Source: Cotesia glomerata
Lineage: Eukaryota; Arthropoda; Insecta; Hymenoptera; Braconidae
Direction of reading: 5' to 3'
Assembly (NCBI RefSeq): GCF_020080835.1
Contig: NC_058160.1
Span: 2,790,001 to 2,854,000 of the forward strand
DNA length: 64,000 nt
Below are positions 23,755 to 34,575 of this stretch, piece by piece. Position numbers and translations under genes: made by a program. Under the pieces are notes generated by a model. That model saw only the letters and a program-made list of their open reading frames with translations, searched no databases and was not told the origin of the DNA. How positions within the stretch are numbered: the first letter of the stretch is position 1; every line of letters begins with the position of its first letter.

Positions 23755-25647
23755 CGCAATAAGGCTTAGTTGATAGATATTTGCGATAAAAGAAAAAAAA
23801 TTGTTAAATTTTGATGTTAATCATTTAAAGAAATTAATTTCTGGCTAGTCTTGAAATAATTTGCCTATTACAAATATATCTGGTTTTGGTACGACTAAAT
23901 ATAACTCAGTAGTGTTGGTACTAATAATTTTATCATGTCACTGAACTAAATTATTTGTTTGTCGGAAGCTAGCAATTTATTAGCGATTTACGAGACAGTG
24001 TTTGATATATAAGAAGCCTTCGAAATTCGCGTTTGCTTTGACAGATTAGAAAATATTTTTGGAAAATTTAAATAAATATTAATAGTTGTGAAGTGTAAAA
24101 AAATAAATGACAGGATGAATAGAACCATTAGTACAGCGAGATAGCGGATTTCTTAGAGAGGAGATGAAACAGTAAGTAGGTAAGAAAGTTATTTCCCGAC
24201 CGGACACAGTCTTAACCCTTCTGCAACTGGGAACTCTTTGCTCGAAATACCGTCTCACCTTATTTCATTAAACTTTAATTCGCCAACCAAAACAATTATC
24301 GTTTTCTTCATCAGTGCTCAGTGTTCCAGCCTCAGACTGTTGATAAATAAATTAATAGCTTTGCTGGTAATTAATGGATCGTCAAAAACTTTTTATAAGA
24401 ATTATTATCATTATTATTTTATTTTTACTAAAATTTATATATTAATTTCATTTTGTAATTTTTAAACGAATAAAAATAATTTTTTATTTTTATTACATAA
24501 AAAAATAAAAAAATCAATACTGCAGATTTTTTTTTATTAATAATAATACAAAAAATTCTTTTCAATTTTTTTACAATGTATTTACTTATTTATTTATTTA
24601 TTTAACAGCCAAAAAATCGCTTATTACAAAATTGGTTAATAAAAGAGTAAAAAGGGGCAAACGATTTAGGTTATTAAAGTAGAGAGGGTGAGGATGAGGA
24701 TGAGGGTGTCGAGGAGTTTAAAGGGTAAAAGGCTCCGAATGCACGCCATGCATAACAATTAGCCGAGTAAAATCATGAAAATGTTGTGGAACCTCTTACT
24801 CTTTTGACTGGAACTCTGACTCAGACTAAACTGAAGCCAAACTAAAGCCCTGTCTGCATAATACACAACAGAGAGCAGGTAGGCCAGAATGAGCTGAGTT
24901 TTGTAGCTCCTTCGTAGCCCGAAGCATCGGCAACAGAGAACACACCGACGTGATCAACCGACTCCTACACCTTTTATCTCTTACCTCTTTCTCCTTTCTA
25001 TTTTGCCCTTCTTCTATCCCCAAAACGGAAGCACGCCGAGATAACTGAAGAGTTACACGCCCTTTCTCTTTACACCAACTCGTATTCTACTTGAAATACT
25101 CATTTCACCCTTTCCCTTTCCCCGTTAAAATTATCATTTAATTACTGCAGACTCGAGAAAAATCATGAACCTCATTTATTATTCATCCGATTATTTTATC
25201 AAGAAATTTTAATACATAAATAAATAAATGGATGGACGGATGGATAATCAGAGAGACAATAACTCTCCGAGAGTAGATTTGCATCCGGAAATAAGATTCT
25301 AGAGCCGTGAGAAATAGTTGGGGTTGTTGGGAGTCGAGGTATCGTACTATCTCTATAAGGGGGAGGAGAAACGGTTTGGGTTCCGGGTAATATAAAGGTG
25401 AATTCAAGTGATGGGAGTGTTAAGGGAGGAAAACGGCTGGTACACGCACGTACGGGCATATTAGGCGTTTTGATAATGTATGGTCCCTTGTTATATATAT
25501 ATATATATATATATTGTACATAGTGTATATGTACTCTGAGAAGGGCTTCCCTCCATGATTTACCGCGTCTTACGATACCGTGTCGGATTGAATCGGTCAC
25601 CTGTTATGCATCTCTCTGTCATATCTTTAATTATCACAGCTGTTCTA
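23755..25647. other. unique stretch with a GC-richer patch
   Basis: AT-rich to about 24640, then a more balanced block to about 25620. Minus-strand frames at 24826-25023 and 25199-25600 overlap others and partly translate simple repeats. An ATTT run lies at 24588-24606. No gene or known repeat family is recognised. Confidence 0.5.
25492..25514. repeat. (TA)11 microsatellite
   Basis: An uninterrupted TA dinucleotide run. Confidence 0.9.
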
Positions 25648-26073
25648 CACGGAGAAAGTAAAAAAGTTAAAATTATCATCTAGTTATTGTAGAGTTTTTT
25701 TAATTTAACTCAATAGAAATTGATACTACTTAGATTATTAAATCAATAATCTCAATTAAAGTTTCTAACAATCGTATAATTAAATTAACAATTCCTTATA
25801 TTAATAACATCATCAATATTATAAAGGTTATTACTTAAAATTAATAATGTTTATCAGAATTCACCCATTGAATTTAAAATTTTCAATAGTCAATTTTAAT
25901 ATAAACTTTATAATCTCCAAAAAGATATTTATAATACAAATAATTGAGATATGGTAACAGTTGTTATCACAAACTATAATAGCCATCATTTAAGGTAAGA
26001 AAAATTTCATATAAAAAATCATAATCCTTGACAGTAACCGTTACCATCCTCAATAATAACAACTACAACTAAA

Positions 26074-26779
26074 ATCTATACTAATAAATGGATAGCCGGT
26101 TTATTTGTCCGGTTATATTGCGAAAACTACTGAACCGATCGGAATAATACTTATACCATAAGATGCAGCGTGTTACGAAGGAGGTTTTAGAATATGATAT
26201 GGTGGTGATTACTAATCCGGAACCTATATTTTTTTGACTTAAAAATAATGAATTTTTATTGTAAGTAAGGGCCAGTTTTTCAATCAAAAATAAAATTTTA
26301 TCCAGGATAAAATTATTATTGCCAGTATATTTATATATATGAAATATATAGATATATTTTTTCATTGGATAACATTTTATCCTGGATTGAAAAACTGGCC
26401 CTAAATTTATTCTATTCGATTTTCATTTGTTTAAAATAAATTCTTTAATTCTATTGGTTATGTTTAGATACTAGGCAGATTTCTTCACTTATGAGACCTG
26501 CAATTTCTTTAACTGAAACTTTCAATGCTCATTACGAATTTTTTTTTTTTAATATCAATTATTATTCATTTTTGTAAGAAAGACACGGGAATGTTATAAT
26601 GATTGCACATTGAAAGTTACAATGAATATTAGCTAGAATAATTACATGGATAAAAATTGCCATTTCGATAGAATTGGGAATCTGTGCAAGTCAAAACAAT
26701 ACTCTAATTAAATTTCAAGTCTAGATCTAAAAATGCAATTCTATAAAACGCCCAGCGGAGCGGGCGAGTAACAGCTAGT
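26074..26779 (-). mobile_element. RTE-like repeat, copy 2, nested
   Basis: It is the full-length inverted orientation of copy 1: it starts ATCTATACTAATAAATGGATAG, passes ACCGATCGGAATAATACTTA, and ends CGCCCAGCGGAGCGGGCGAG, TAACAGCTAGT. It is interrupted at 26269-26401 by a small MITE, so its own length is about 573 bases. It sits inside the 25648-26947 element. Confidence 0.8.
26269..26401. mobile_element. 133-bp Harbinger-type MITE
   Basis: Perfect 17-bp TIRs (GGGCCAGTTTTTCAATC and its inverse) enclose an AT-rich core that has further inverted ATCCAGGATAAAAT segments. TAA flanks both ends. The other RTE-like copies read straight through here with a single copy of that triplet, so the insertion site and 3-bp duplication are directly visible. 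TWA targets and GGG-starting TIRs are typical of PIF/Harbinger elements (family knowledge). Confidence 0.85.
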
Positions 26780-26947
26780 GAAAAATATTAGGAAACTTTA
26801 TCTTAAAAACTTCTATTAAAAAATTATAAATTCTAATAACGAAATTATAAAACTAATTATTTTAACATTGGAAAAGGTACCTACTATCTTAAATGATTAA
26901 CATAAAAAATTTCGTATTGTAAATTATATAATTTAATTCTCTCTGCG

Positions 26948-28501
26948 TATTTTTCCAAAATTCTTGAGACCTATTTTTTTTTAGTTTTCACTGAAAAAAA
27001 TTAACTTAATTCAAAAGAAAAGTTTTTGAAATTTTTTTTCATCTAAAAAATTAATTTTTGTCTAATGATTCCCTCTAAATATTACAGACAACATTTTTGG
27101 CCTATAGTCCAAAAATTTATTTCGATAATTATCTTGTAGACGTAAAAAATTCATTAAAAAAACTATGGAATAATCGTCATACAAAATTAGTTATATAACA
27201 ATACATTAAATTAATTAATGTAGTTGTTTGTTTGTTGATTATTGTTCGGCGTAAGCGAGTAATAAATAAACTGTGTGAAGTAGGAATTTGTTTCCCATTA
27301 ATTACTTAACATTGCTAGTTTTTAGTTTTATATATTATACACGTGTTACAGCACAATTTAAAGATTTTTTTTGTTAGTGAGTCATGCGGCGTACAAATAG
27401 GACAATGCTGTTTAATTGTGAGAGAAGTGTTTTAATATAACTGCTGTGTTTCTATTTGGAAAAAGACGTAAAAAGCAATTAACGAGGCATAAATATTGAT
27501 GTTACAATGTATATATACTCTTATACTCATATATAGATCTATGTGTGCCTGTATATGAGCGAATATATGTATATATGAGGATCAGAGGAAGTAATTCTCT
27601 GAGATCACAAGTAGAAATCATCAGCCCACATAAATTTTACTTTACTCATCTTTCTAAACAGGAAATTCTCATTTTATATAATTTGAAAATTCTAACACAC
27701 TGACTTAATTTATCAATTGAAAAATGAAAAAAATATGAAATTACATAAGAAATTTTTTATTAATTTTTCCTTATCTAAAAAGTTATTTTTACTAAATAAA
27801 ATACTATTTTTGAAAAATAAAATCAAATTAACTGAACAGACTTTTAAAATTACAATGTAAATTCGAAAAAAAAAGTGAATGCAAATGATCTAATTTTCAA
27901 GGTCCCCAAAGACCTTTGAAATTTTTTCACTGTGGTACTGTATATTATATTATACATTGTAATACAAACGCGCAGTGAATATTGCTGTTATTTTTATTTT
28001 TATTACCATGATTGTCATACTTTTTTAACTTTTTCCTTCAAAGTTTCCGCGCGGACAAATCCCGGGAGATACTCTTATAGTTTACATGCATATTAAAAAA
28101 ATGTAATAAAATATTGATCGTTATTTATTTGAATAAATATAAACATGAATAGAAAATGATAAAAATAATAAACTAGAATTATTTATTAAATCGATCTATT
28201 GGACCAAGGTTAAAATTTTATTCATTAGTTCTAATGATTAATTTATTTAGTTTTTTAATCCCGTCTAATGATTTTCATTTGTCACGTGTGAGTGGTAACA
28301 CTTAACACGCTATTAAGATTACGATAACGAGAAAATAACTGTTTCACATATTCTATAAATACACAGTCTATACACTTGGTATTTAAATATCTATATATCG
28401 TTCAGTACTGTGTAGTGGAAAAATAGTAATAACAACAATAAAAATAATATTTAATATTTCTTCCCCTTTAGTTTATATTTCGTTTGTTCGATATTTTACT
28501 A
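26948..28501. other. AT-rich gene-free stretch
   Basis: Low-complexity AT sequence with TATATG-type runs near 27505-27580 and 27945-27965. No repeat family or open frame of note is visible. Confidence 0.55.
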
Positions 28502-28667
28502 CAGCCGACGCTCTCTGTATTGGACCTCTCTGTATTTGACCGCTCTCTGTATTTGACCACATTCTTCCTCTGTATTTGACGATTTTACACAGCTCTTATT
28601 GACAAGGACGAGTCAAATACAGAGAATGGTCCTGTACGGGTGAGTCAAATACAGAGAGCGTTGACTG
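28502..28667. mobile_element. 166-bp MITE, CAGYCRACGCTCTCTGTATT TIR
   Basis: The left end CAGCCGACGCTCTCTGTATT and the right end AATACAGAGAGCGTTGACTG are inverted repeats with a few differences. TA lies outside both. TCTGTATTTGAC-type words occur four times in the left part, and their inverse GTCAAATACAGAG twice in the right part. A TA target and CAG-starting TIR recall pogo/Tigger-type mariner elements, but I cannot prove that assignment. Confidence 0.8.
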
Positions 28668-28862
28668 TACTTAACTTGTAGATCAGATTAAGTAGAAACG
28701 GCACTTAATCCTCAGGCATTGCATATATTTTATTATTAATATTTTATTTAACTCTAAAAATTAATATTAAGTTAATTTAATCATGAAATTGATATTAAGG
28801 AAATTATTTGGATTTATTAGGTGCAAATTTTCTTATTAGAGAAAAAAATGCGTAGATTAATA

Positions 28863-29103
28863 CACTGATAAAAAAATTGACTTGACTTAAGAGCCAAACT
28901 CTTGAACCAAGAATTCCATTTTGAAGAAAATGATTTTCTTGAATCAAGAGAATAAATTCTTGACTCAAGAAAATTTTCTTAGACCAAGAATAATTTCTTA
29001 GCTCAAGAATTTATTCTCTTGACTCAAGAAAATCATTTTCTTCAAAATGGTATTCTTGGTTCAAGAGTTTGGCTCTTGAGTCAAGTTAATTTTTTTATCA
29101 GTG
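28863..29103. mobile_element. 241-bp foldback element
   Basis: It is a near-perfect palindrome along its whole length, from CACTGATAAAAAAATTGACT to its inverse ending TTTTTTTATCAGTG. The symmetry extends outward through GATTAATA/TATTAATC, so the target could be TA or TTAA. The arms are made of TTGACTCAAGAAAATTT-type words shared with the CACAGAAAG MITEs, while the terminus matches the 38662-40185 element. Confidence 0.85.
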
Positions 29104-29586
29104 TATTAATCATAATGATGGTTGCAAAATATTTAATTTAAAAATTTTTCGTTTCCCATTTAGAATAAAATTAATAATTATGATTTTCCAAATTAGTTTT
29201 TTGAAAAATAAATCGATTAAAGTTTTTGATTATTAATTTTTCAAGTAGTGAATTTATTAAATTTTTTTGATTTTAATTTTTTTGAAAAATTGATCAATAT
29301 AAACAGTTTAATTAAATGATTCTTTGAGAAATTAAAATTTTAAATCAATTCTTGTATTTCTCAAAAATTAATTATTGAAAAAATTTAATTAATGGATTTT
29401 TTATAAAATTAATATTCAAAAAATTAAATTGAGAATAAAATACATGTTTTTTATATTCATCTATCATAGAAATTAATATTTCAATATTCAATTAATTAAA
29501 AATAAATTTATTAATACAAAGATGTCACAAATTCATTTATTTTTGTCCAATTGTATTTTATTTGTTTAAAAATACATTAATAATGA
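29104..29586. other. AT-rich gene-free stretch
   Basis: Mostly A/T with no open frame, repeat family or regulatory signal that I can support. Confidence 0.6.
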
Positions 29587-29718
29587 TTAAATTAAAGATG
29601 AATATCGGGAAATAAGGACCACCATATGTGGAAAAATTTTTTTATTATTCTTGCCAAAAAAAAAAATTTTTTTCCACACATGGTGGTCTTTATTTCCCGA
29701 TATTCATCTTTAATTTAA
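29587..29718. repeat. 132-bp near-perfect inverted repeat (hairpin)
   Basis: Two ~55-58-base arms (TTAAATTAAAGATGAATATC, GGGAAATAA, then GACCACCAT, TGTGG) face each other around a short A/T-rich loop. I count two substitutions in the non-homopolymer arms; one leaves a G-U pair on the plus-strand RNA. The RNA would fold into a long rod. It could be a foldback MITE or a hairpin RNA source. There is no second copy in the window. Confidence 0.8.
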
Positions 29719-31183
29719 ATCTAAAAGGACATTATTAACATTATGGATTAATAATGATAATTTTAAATTATTATTATTACTATTTTGGCAAAAAAAAATA
29801 AATTACCGAAAACTACAAAAAAATTCAAACAAATGAATGATTAAATAAATTCAATAAAAAAAAATAGTAATTGACATCGGTCAAGGTCATTAGCAAGATC
29901 GATGTGGTTAGTGGTGTAGAATTCAAGGTCAACTGGAATAAAAGTTTAACGTCACGCACTTGATGCCCTATCAAACTATTTGTGTATCATGTACTTACAT
30001 ACATACAATATAGTATACTAAATTAAATGAATCATTCTTATCTAATTTACTAATCACTCCTAAACATTTTTGAGGGTAAATTTACAAATATTTACATCAT
30101 TACGATAAAAACCAATTAACTTACAAACACACAAAAAGAAAATTCAAAATTATATATTATAAATGATTGTTATTGTTGGCATTATTACTATTGTTGTGGT
30201 ATGTATAACAACGAGCATTGTTGATTAATAATTTATTTATAAATTTATTACCTGGTAGAAAACAATAGTTTCGTTTGACAATAAAAGTCTAACTCAATAA
30301 TCCGTGTCATAATGTTTCATCTTGTAAATATATACCTCCATGTATATTATATTATCGCTTACAATGCAATATACAATAAACAATATCGTTTATCAAATGT
30401 ATTTATTATTTATTTGTGACAAACATTTTGTTATTGATTCCTTTGAATAATTAATATTTTTAATCCACTATAACTTTTATTTTTCAATTTTCTCAATACT
30501 TAACTTTAATATTCATTAATGTAAAAAAAAATTTCACTAATTTTTTTTTATTTGCCTAATTGATATACAAAAAAAATTTTTGAAGAACTAATTTTTTTTT
30601 TTCGGATAAAAAAAATTTTTTTCACGTAGATTTTTTTGAAAATTTTTTTAGCTCCCATAAATATTTTTACGCGACAAATTTTCCTTGAAACAAGACACAA
30701 AATTGACCATTAATCATTAAAAAATCGTAATAAAATAAATTGGTCATTAACATGTAAGAGTGACATGCATGCTAAAATAAATAAATAAATAAATGTCGAT
30801 ATAAATAAGATATTGATTAATAACACGTGATCGAGCACGTGTTAGCATGAGAACCGACCCAATAAAAATAAAAATAAACAATTGACACTACTACCTAATA
30901 CAACTAATTATTCAAAAATAATTATCATTCAATGCATAAATATATTAATTTATAATTATAATTATAATTTCAATTACATATCAACAAAAAAGACTTTATT
31001 CAAAACGATGTTTATTATTATATTATTAACATACAAGAAACGGAATATTCATATTGTTTACTCAAGTTGCGCGACGTTCTCGATATTTTTTAACCACTTG
31101 TCAATGACAAATAGACTCGGCAATAAAAAAAGTAGAAAAAATTTTAAATAAATAAATAAAAAAAAAAATTAAAATATATTTAC
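29719..31183. other. AT-rich gene-free stretch
   Basis: No repeat family recognised. An AAAT run lies near 30776-30793. An 89-codon plus frame at 30882-31151 is Ile/Asn/Lys-rich, as expected from composition. Confidence 0.55.
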
Positions 31184-31254
31184 ATACTCTTGCTCGATGA
31201 CGCGACACGCCGCACCTGTTGAACCGCGTGGTGTCTTGACGTAGGTAACCCCCT
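31184..31254 (-). other. candidate small coding exon
   Basis: This 71-base patch is strikingly GC-rich against its surroundings. On the minus strand a frame with 2 leading bases reads 23 codons, containing VTYVKTPRGST and CRVIEQEY, which looks protein-like. It is bounded by TAG on the 5' side and GTAAAT on the 3' side. The acceptor side is purine-rich, which argues against it. The plus strand also offers an ATG at about 31196 with only 15 codons. I cannot name a gene. Confidence 0.2.
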
Positions 31255-33244
31255 CTATTCTCTCTCTCGCTTTTTTACACACACTCCTCTTTCTTCTCTC
31301 TCTTTATCAGCCAAAAAAATTTCAAAATTTACTAAGTTTTTACTAACTTCCACAATTAAAATTTTATGTCGACAAGAATTTAACCAGCAAAATTTTCTTA
31401 TTAATTAAAATTTATCAAACGATTAAAATGAATAATTGTTTTTATTTTAAAAAATTTGTTATTACTTTTAAATTATATTTAATAACGCTCGAGACTTTGC
31501 CGCGCGTGTAAATGAGTAAATCGTGGAATAGAATAAAAAGGGAACGAAATAAACAAACATAAAAAATGAAAGATAAAAGCGCGTTTCAGAATGAGAGTAA
31601 TGAAGAAAAAAAATCTAAGGCTAAGAAAGATTTAGCATGTATGTAGACATTTATGTTATATGTAGTTGTTGCGTTGTGTGAAGTATAAGCAATATAAGAG
31701 AACAACAACTAAACAGCTCGGCCCCCACGTTGTTTGTTCCGCGAGTGGCCTGTTTATATGTTGACTTTGTTTACGCGTTTCGTGAGTTGTTTTAGTTACC
31801 TCTTGCTTCGCAAGCCCCTTATCGACGCACTAAAAAACTATATACATACATATTTAATACTTATTACCTCTACTAGTTCAGTTATTACGCCTTTTCTCGA
31901 TATTATTGTTAATGTTAATGTATTAATGTATATTAGCATAAATATTAATTTATATTATATGCTGTATTTTATTATATACGTATATTTATATGTAAATAAA
32001 AATGTGAACCAACACTGACATCTCACCCCTTCTCTGGACAGTTCGCGGACACCCGCACACTCCTTCCATTGTACTTATATATCGCACATTATATTGTATT
32101 TGTACCATCTCCAACTAAACATACTCTTTGTTTTCTACTCGACTCACGCGAACGCTTGACAACTCTTCCGTATTATCATGATAATTGCTAGTATTAATGT
32201 CGTTAAACTTTTATTTTTACGGATAATTGTTTGAATTATTTTTGTTTTTAGTGGAAAAATAAATTTTTTGTCGAAAAATTTTAGTTTTTTTTACTACAAA
32301 AAAATTTTTGTTTTGATAAATTAAAAAAATATTTAAAAATAAACTAAAAAAAAAAAATGAAGAGTTTTCTTAAATAAATTTTTTTGTTCTTAAATTTTAA
32401 CTGTCGAAAAAAAATTAATTTTTTTTTCTATCGTAAATATATGGCTCAAAATTTTCTGATAGTTATTGCTAAGGATTAAAATGATCACAACAGTGACATT
32501 TTTCCCTGATAAATAAAATAAAGAAAGTAGCCTTTATGTTACGTTTATACTACTGAAAAAAATTTGCACTTTCTCCTGTTCTCTTTTCCTCCTTTTATTG
32601 ACATCTGCAATTACTGTAAACAGCATTCTCAACGTTTTAACCCCTATTACAAATGTCTTTGTATGTCAATACTTTGCTCGTAAAAAAAGTTATTATTTTC
32701 TATTAAAATTCTAAGTAACACCTACGAGAAAAAATGTTATGACAAATATTACGCGGGCGTACAAATAAAAGAGAGATTATGTATGTATGTTGAATGATAG
32801 TTAGTCATTTAGATCTTATACTACGGCAACGATCGATTTTAGCGTGGGTTTTTCTAGAATACTAAACTAAATACAAATATATTTCTTTTAGTCAATACAA
32901 GCTGACAATGAGAAGTAGGTGGTGAAAACTAATGCTGAAAAATTTAATTCTGTCACTAAATTTTTACAGTTGGGATTTTTTAACAAGGGAAGCTTCTTTC
33001 CCTAAGGAATAAAGTATTTTACTTGAAACTAGCTGTCAATCGTCCGCTTTAGTTTATTAATAAATTTATTTATTTTTTAATAAAATAATTTTGTAACTTA
33101 ACATAAGCGTTTACCCTTAATCATCTTCTCAACGACTTTTACAAAATATAAAATTACTATGCATGAGTAACAAACTTTTTTTTTTTATTTGTCATTAGTA
33201 ATTATTAAAAATAATATGCACACCCATGAATATAAAATTGCATA
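31255..33244. other. gene-free stretch
   Basis: A CT-rich run lies at 31254-31305. A more balanced piece at 31690-31830 carries the beginning of a 94-codon plus frame (31734-32018), whose tail is low-complexity. The remainder is AT-rich and unassigned. Confidence 0.5.
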
Positions 33245-33401
33245 CACTGAAAAGAAAAAATTAACTTGAGTTAAGAAAAAAATTCTTGAATTAAGTAAAA
33301 TTTACTTAAAGCAAAAAAAGTTACTATACAAATTTTTCTATTCATTTCAAGTCGATAGTTCTCCAAATTTATATTCTTGATTTAAATAAATTTTTTTTGT
33401 G
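33245..33401. mobile_element. small CAC-TIR MITE (157 bp)
   Basis: CACTGAAAAGAAAAA at the left and TTTTTTTTGTG at the right form a short imperfect inverted repeat with TA outside both. Inside are TTAACTTGAGTTAAG and TTCTTGAATTAAG words like those of the CACAGAAAG family. The ends are weak, so boundaries are tentative. Confidence 0.45.
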
Positions 33402-33521
33402 TATATTTTCATGTTTATAATTAATTTGACCAATCACATCACGAATAAATACATTCCATTTTAATTTTACTCTCCGGAATTTTTACAGTGTACTTAAATA
33501 CATACTTAGTAAATGTGACTA

Positions 33522-34575
33522 CACGGAGAGAAAAATATGGAAATCATTCCTATAATTTTAATAAAATGTTTTCCTATACCATTTTAGGAGCGATTACTTA
33601 AATTATGGGAATTGTACCCATAATTTTTGGGAAACGTTACTATAATTATGGGAATGGTTCCTATAATCATAGGAATGATACCAATAATTATAACTGTAAT
33701 ATCAGCATGATTCCCATAATATATAGGAATGGTTCTCATAATATATAGGAGTAGTTTTTATAATATTATAGGAACCATTCCCATCATATTATAGTGATTA
33801 TGACTAATAATATTGAGATATTTATCGTTACAACTTAAGTTATTTGTGACTTCGATGACCACTTTGAAGCAATTAAAATTATCAGTAATTTCGATAATTT
33901 TACTTGCTTCTTAATAACATCATTTGTAATAGGTAAAATAAGTAATATTGTTCATATAAATAATAAAAGTTACATATCCAAAAGGTGGATTTGATAAATA
34001 TTCAACGTATGTATTGTAAATAAATAATTTGTTTTAAAAATAAAATGAAATTGTAAAAATAAATAATGAATTTCCATATCTACTTTGTTCCTCTAATTGT
34101 ATAGTGAGAAAATATCCCTTTTATTAGAGAAACTTTAGAATTGCTACAATATTTTTCAATATTATCTAACACAATAATAACTGAGTTTGAATAAACAATT
34201 TAAGATTAATTACACACGTGAATAAAAATTATGAAAAAGAAATTTTTTCACTCTAGTGAAAGATCAATTTTTATTTACAAAAAAAAGTTTATTAACGAAA
34301 AAATATATAGTAATTACTTTATATTTTTTATGTGATTGCTTCATTATTATGAACATAAAAATTTTTCTATTATTATGTGCGTCATTCTCATAATATTATA
34401 GGAACCATTCCTATAATATATTGAAGCTATTCAATTATTGTATAGGAATGTTCCCAATAAACTATGGGTATAGTTCCCATACTGACCATAGGATTGATAC
34501 CTATAATGATCATTTTATTATTATAGGAACTATTCCCATAATTTTTGGAAAGGTTCCTCTAAATTTCTCTCCGTG
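33522..34575 (+). mobile_element. CACGGAGAG-TIR DNA element, copy 2
   Basis: The ends CACGGAGAGAAA and TTTCTCTCCGTG are inverted repeats, with TA outside both (CTACACGG and CCGTGTAG). Its ~600-bp core is nearly identical to that of 9401-10521, in direct orientation 24 kb away. Terminal palindromic units (TATAATATTATAGGAACCAT type) differ in number between copies. Short frames at 34421-34699 and 34510-34722 run out of the element into flanking DNA and are not genes. Confidence 0.85.

Larger units (their letters stand above)
25648..26947 (-). mobile_element. outer DNA element of a three-level nest
   Basis: The ends are TA-CACGGAGAAAG on the left and CTCTCTGCG-TA on the right, an imperfect inverted pair like the CACGGAGAG family. 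Without the nested RTE-like repeat (26074-26779) the element is about 594 bases. It matches 22577-23754 in inverted orientation. In that copy the DNA on either side of the RTE-like repeat is continuous (CCTAATATTTTTTATTTTAG), so it provides the empty site. No transposase is encoded. Confidence 0.7.
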
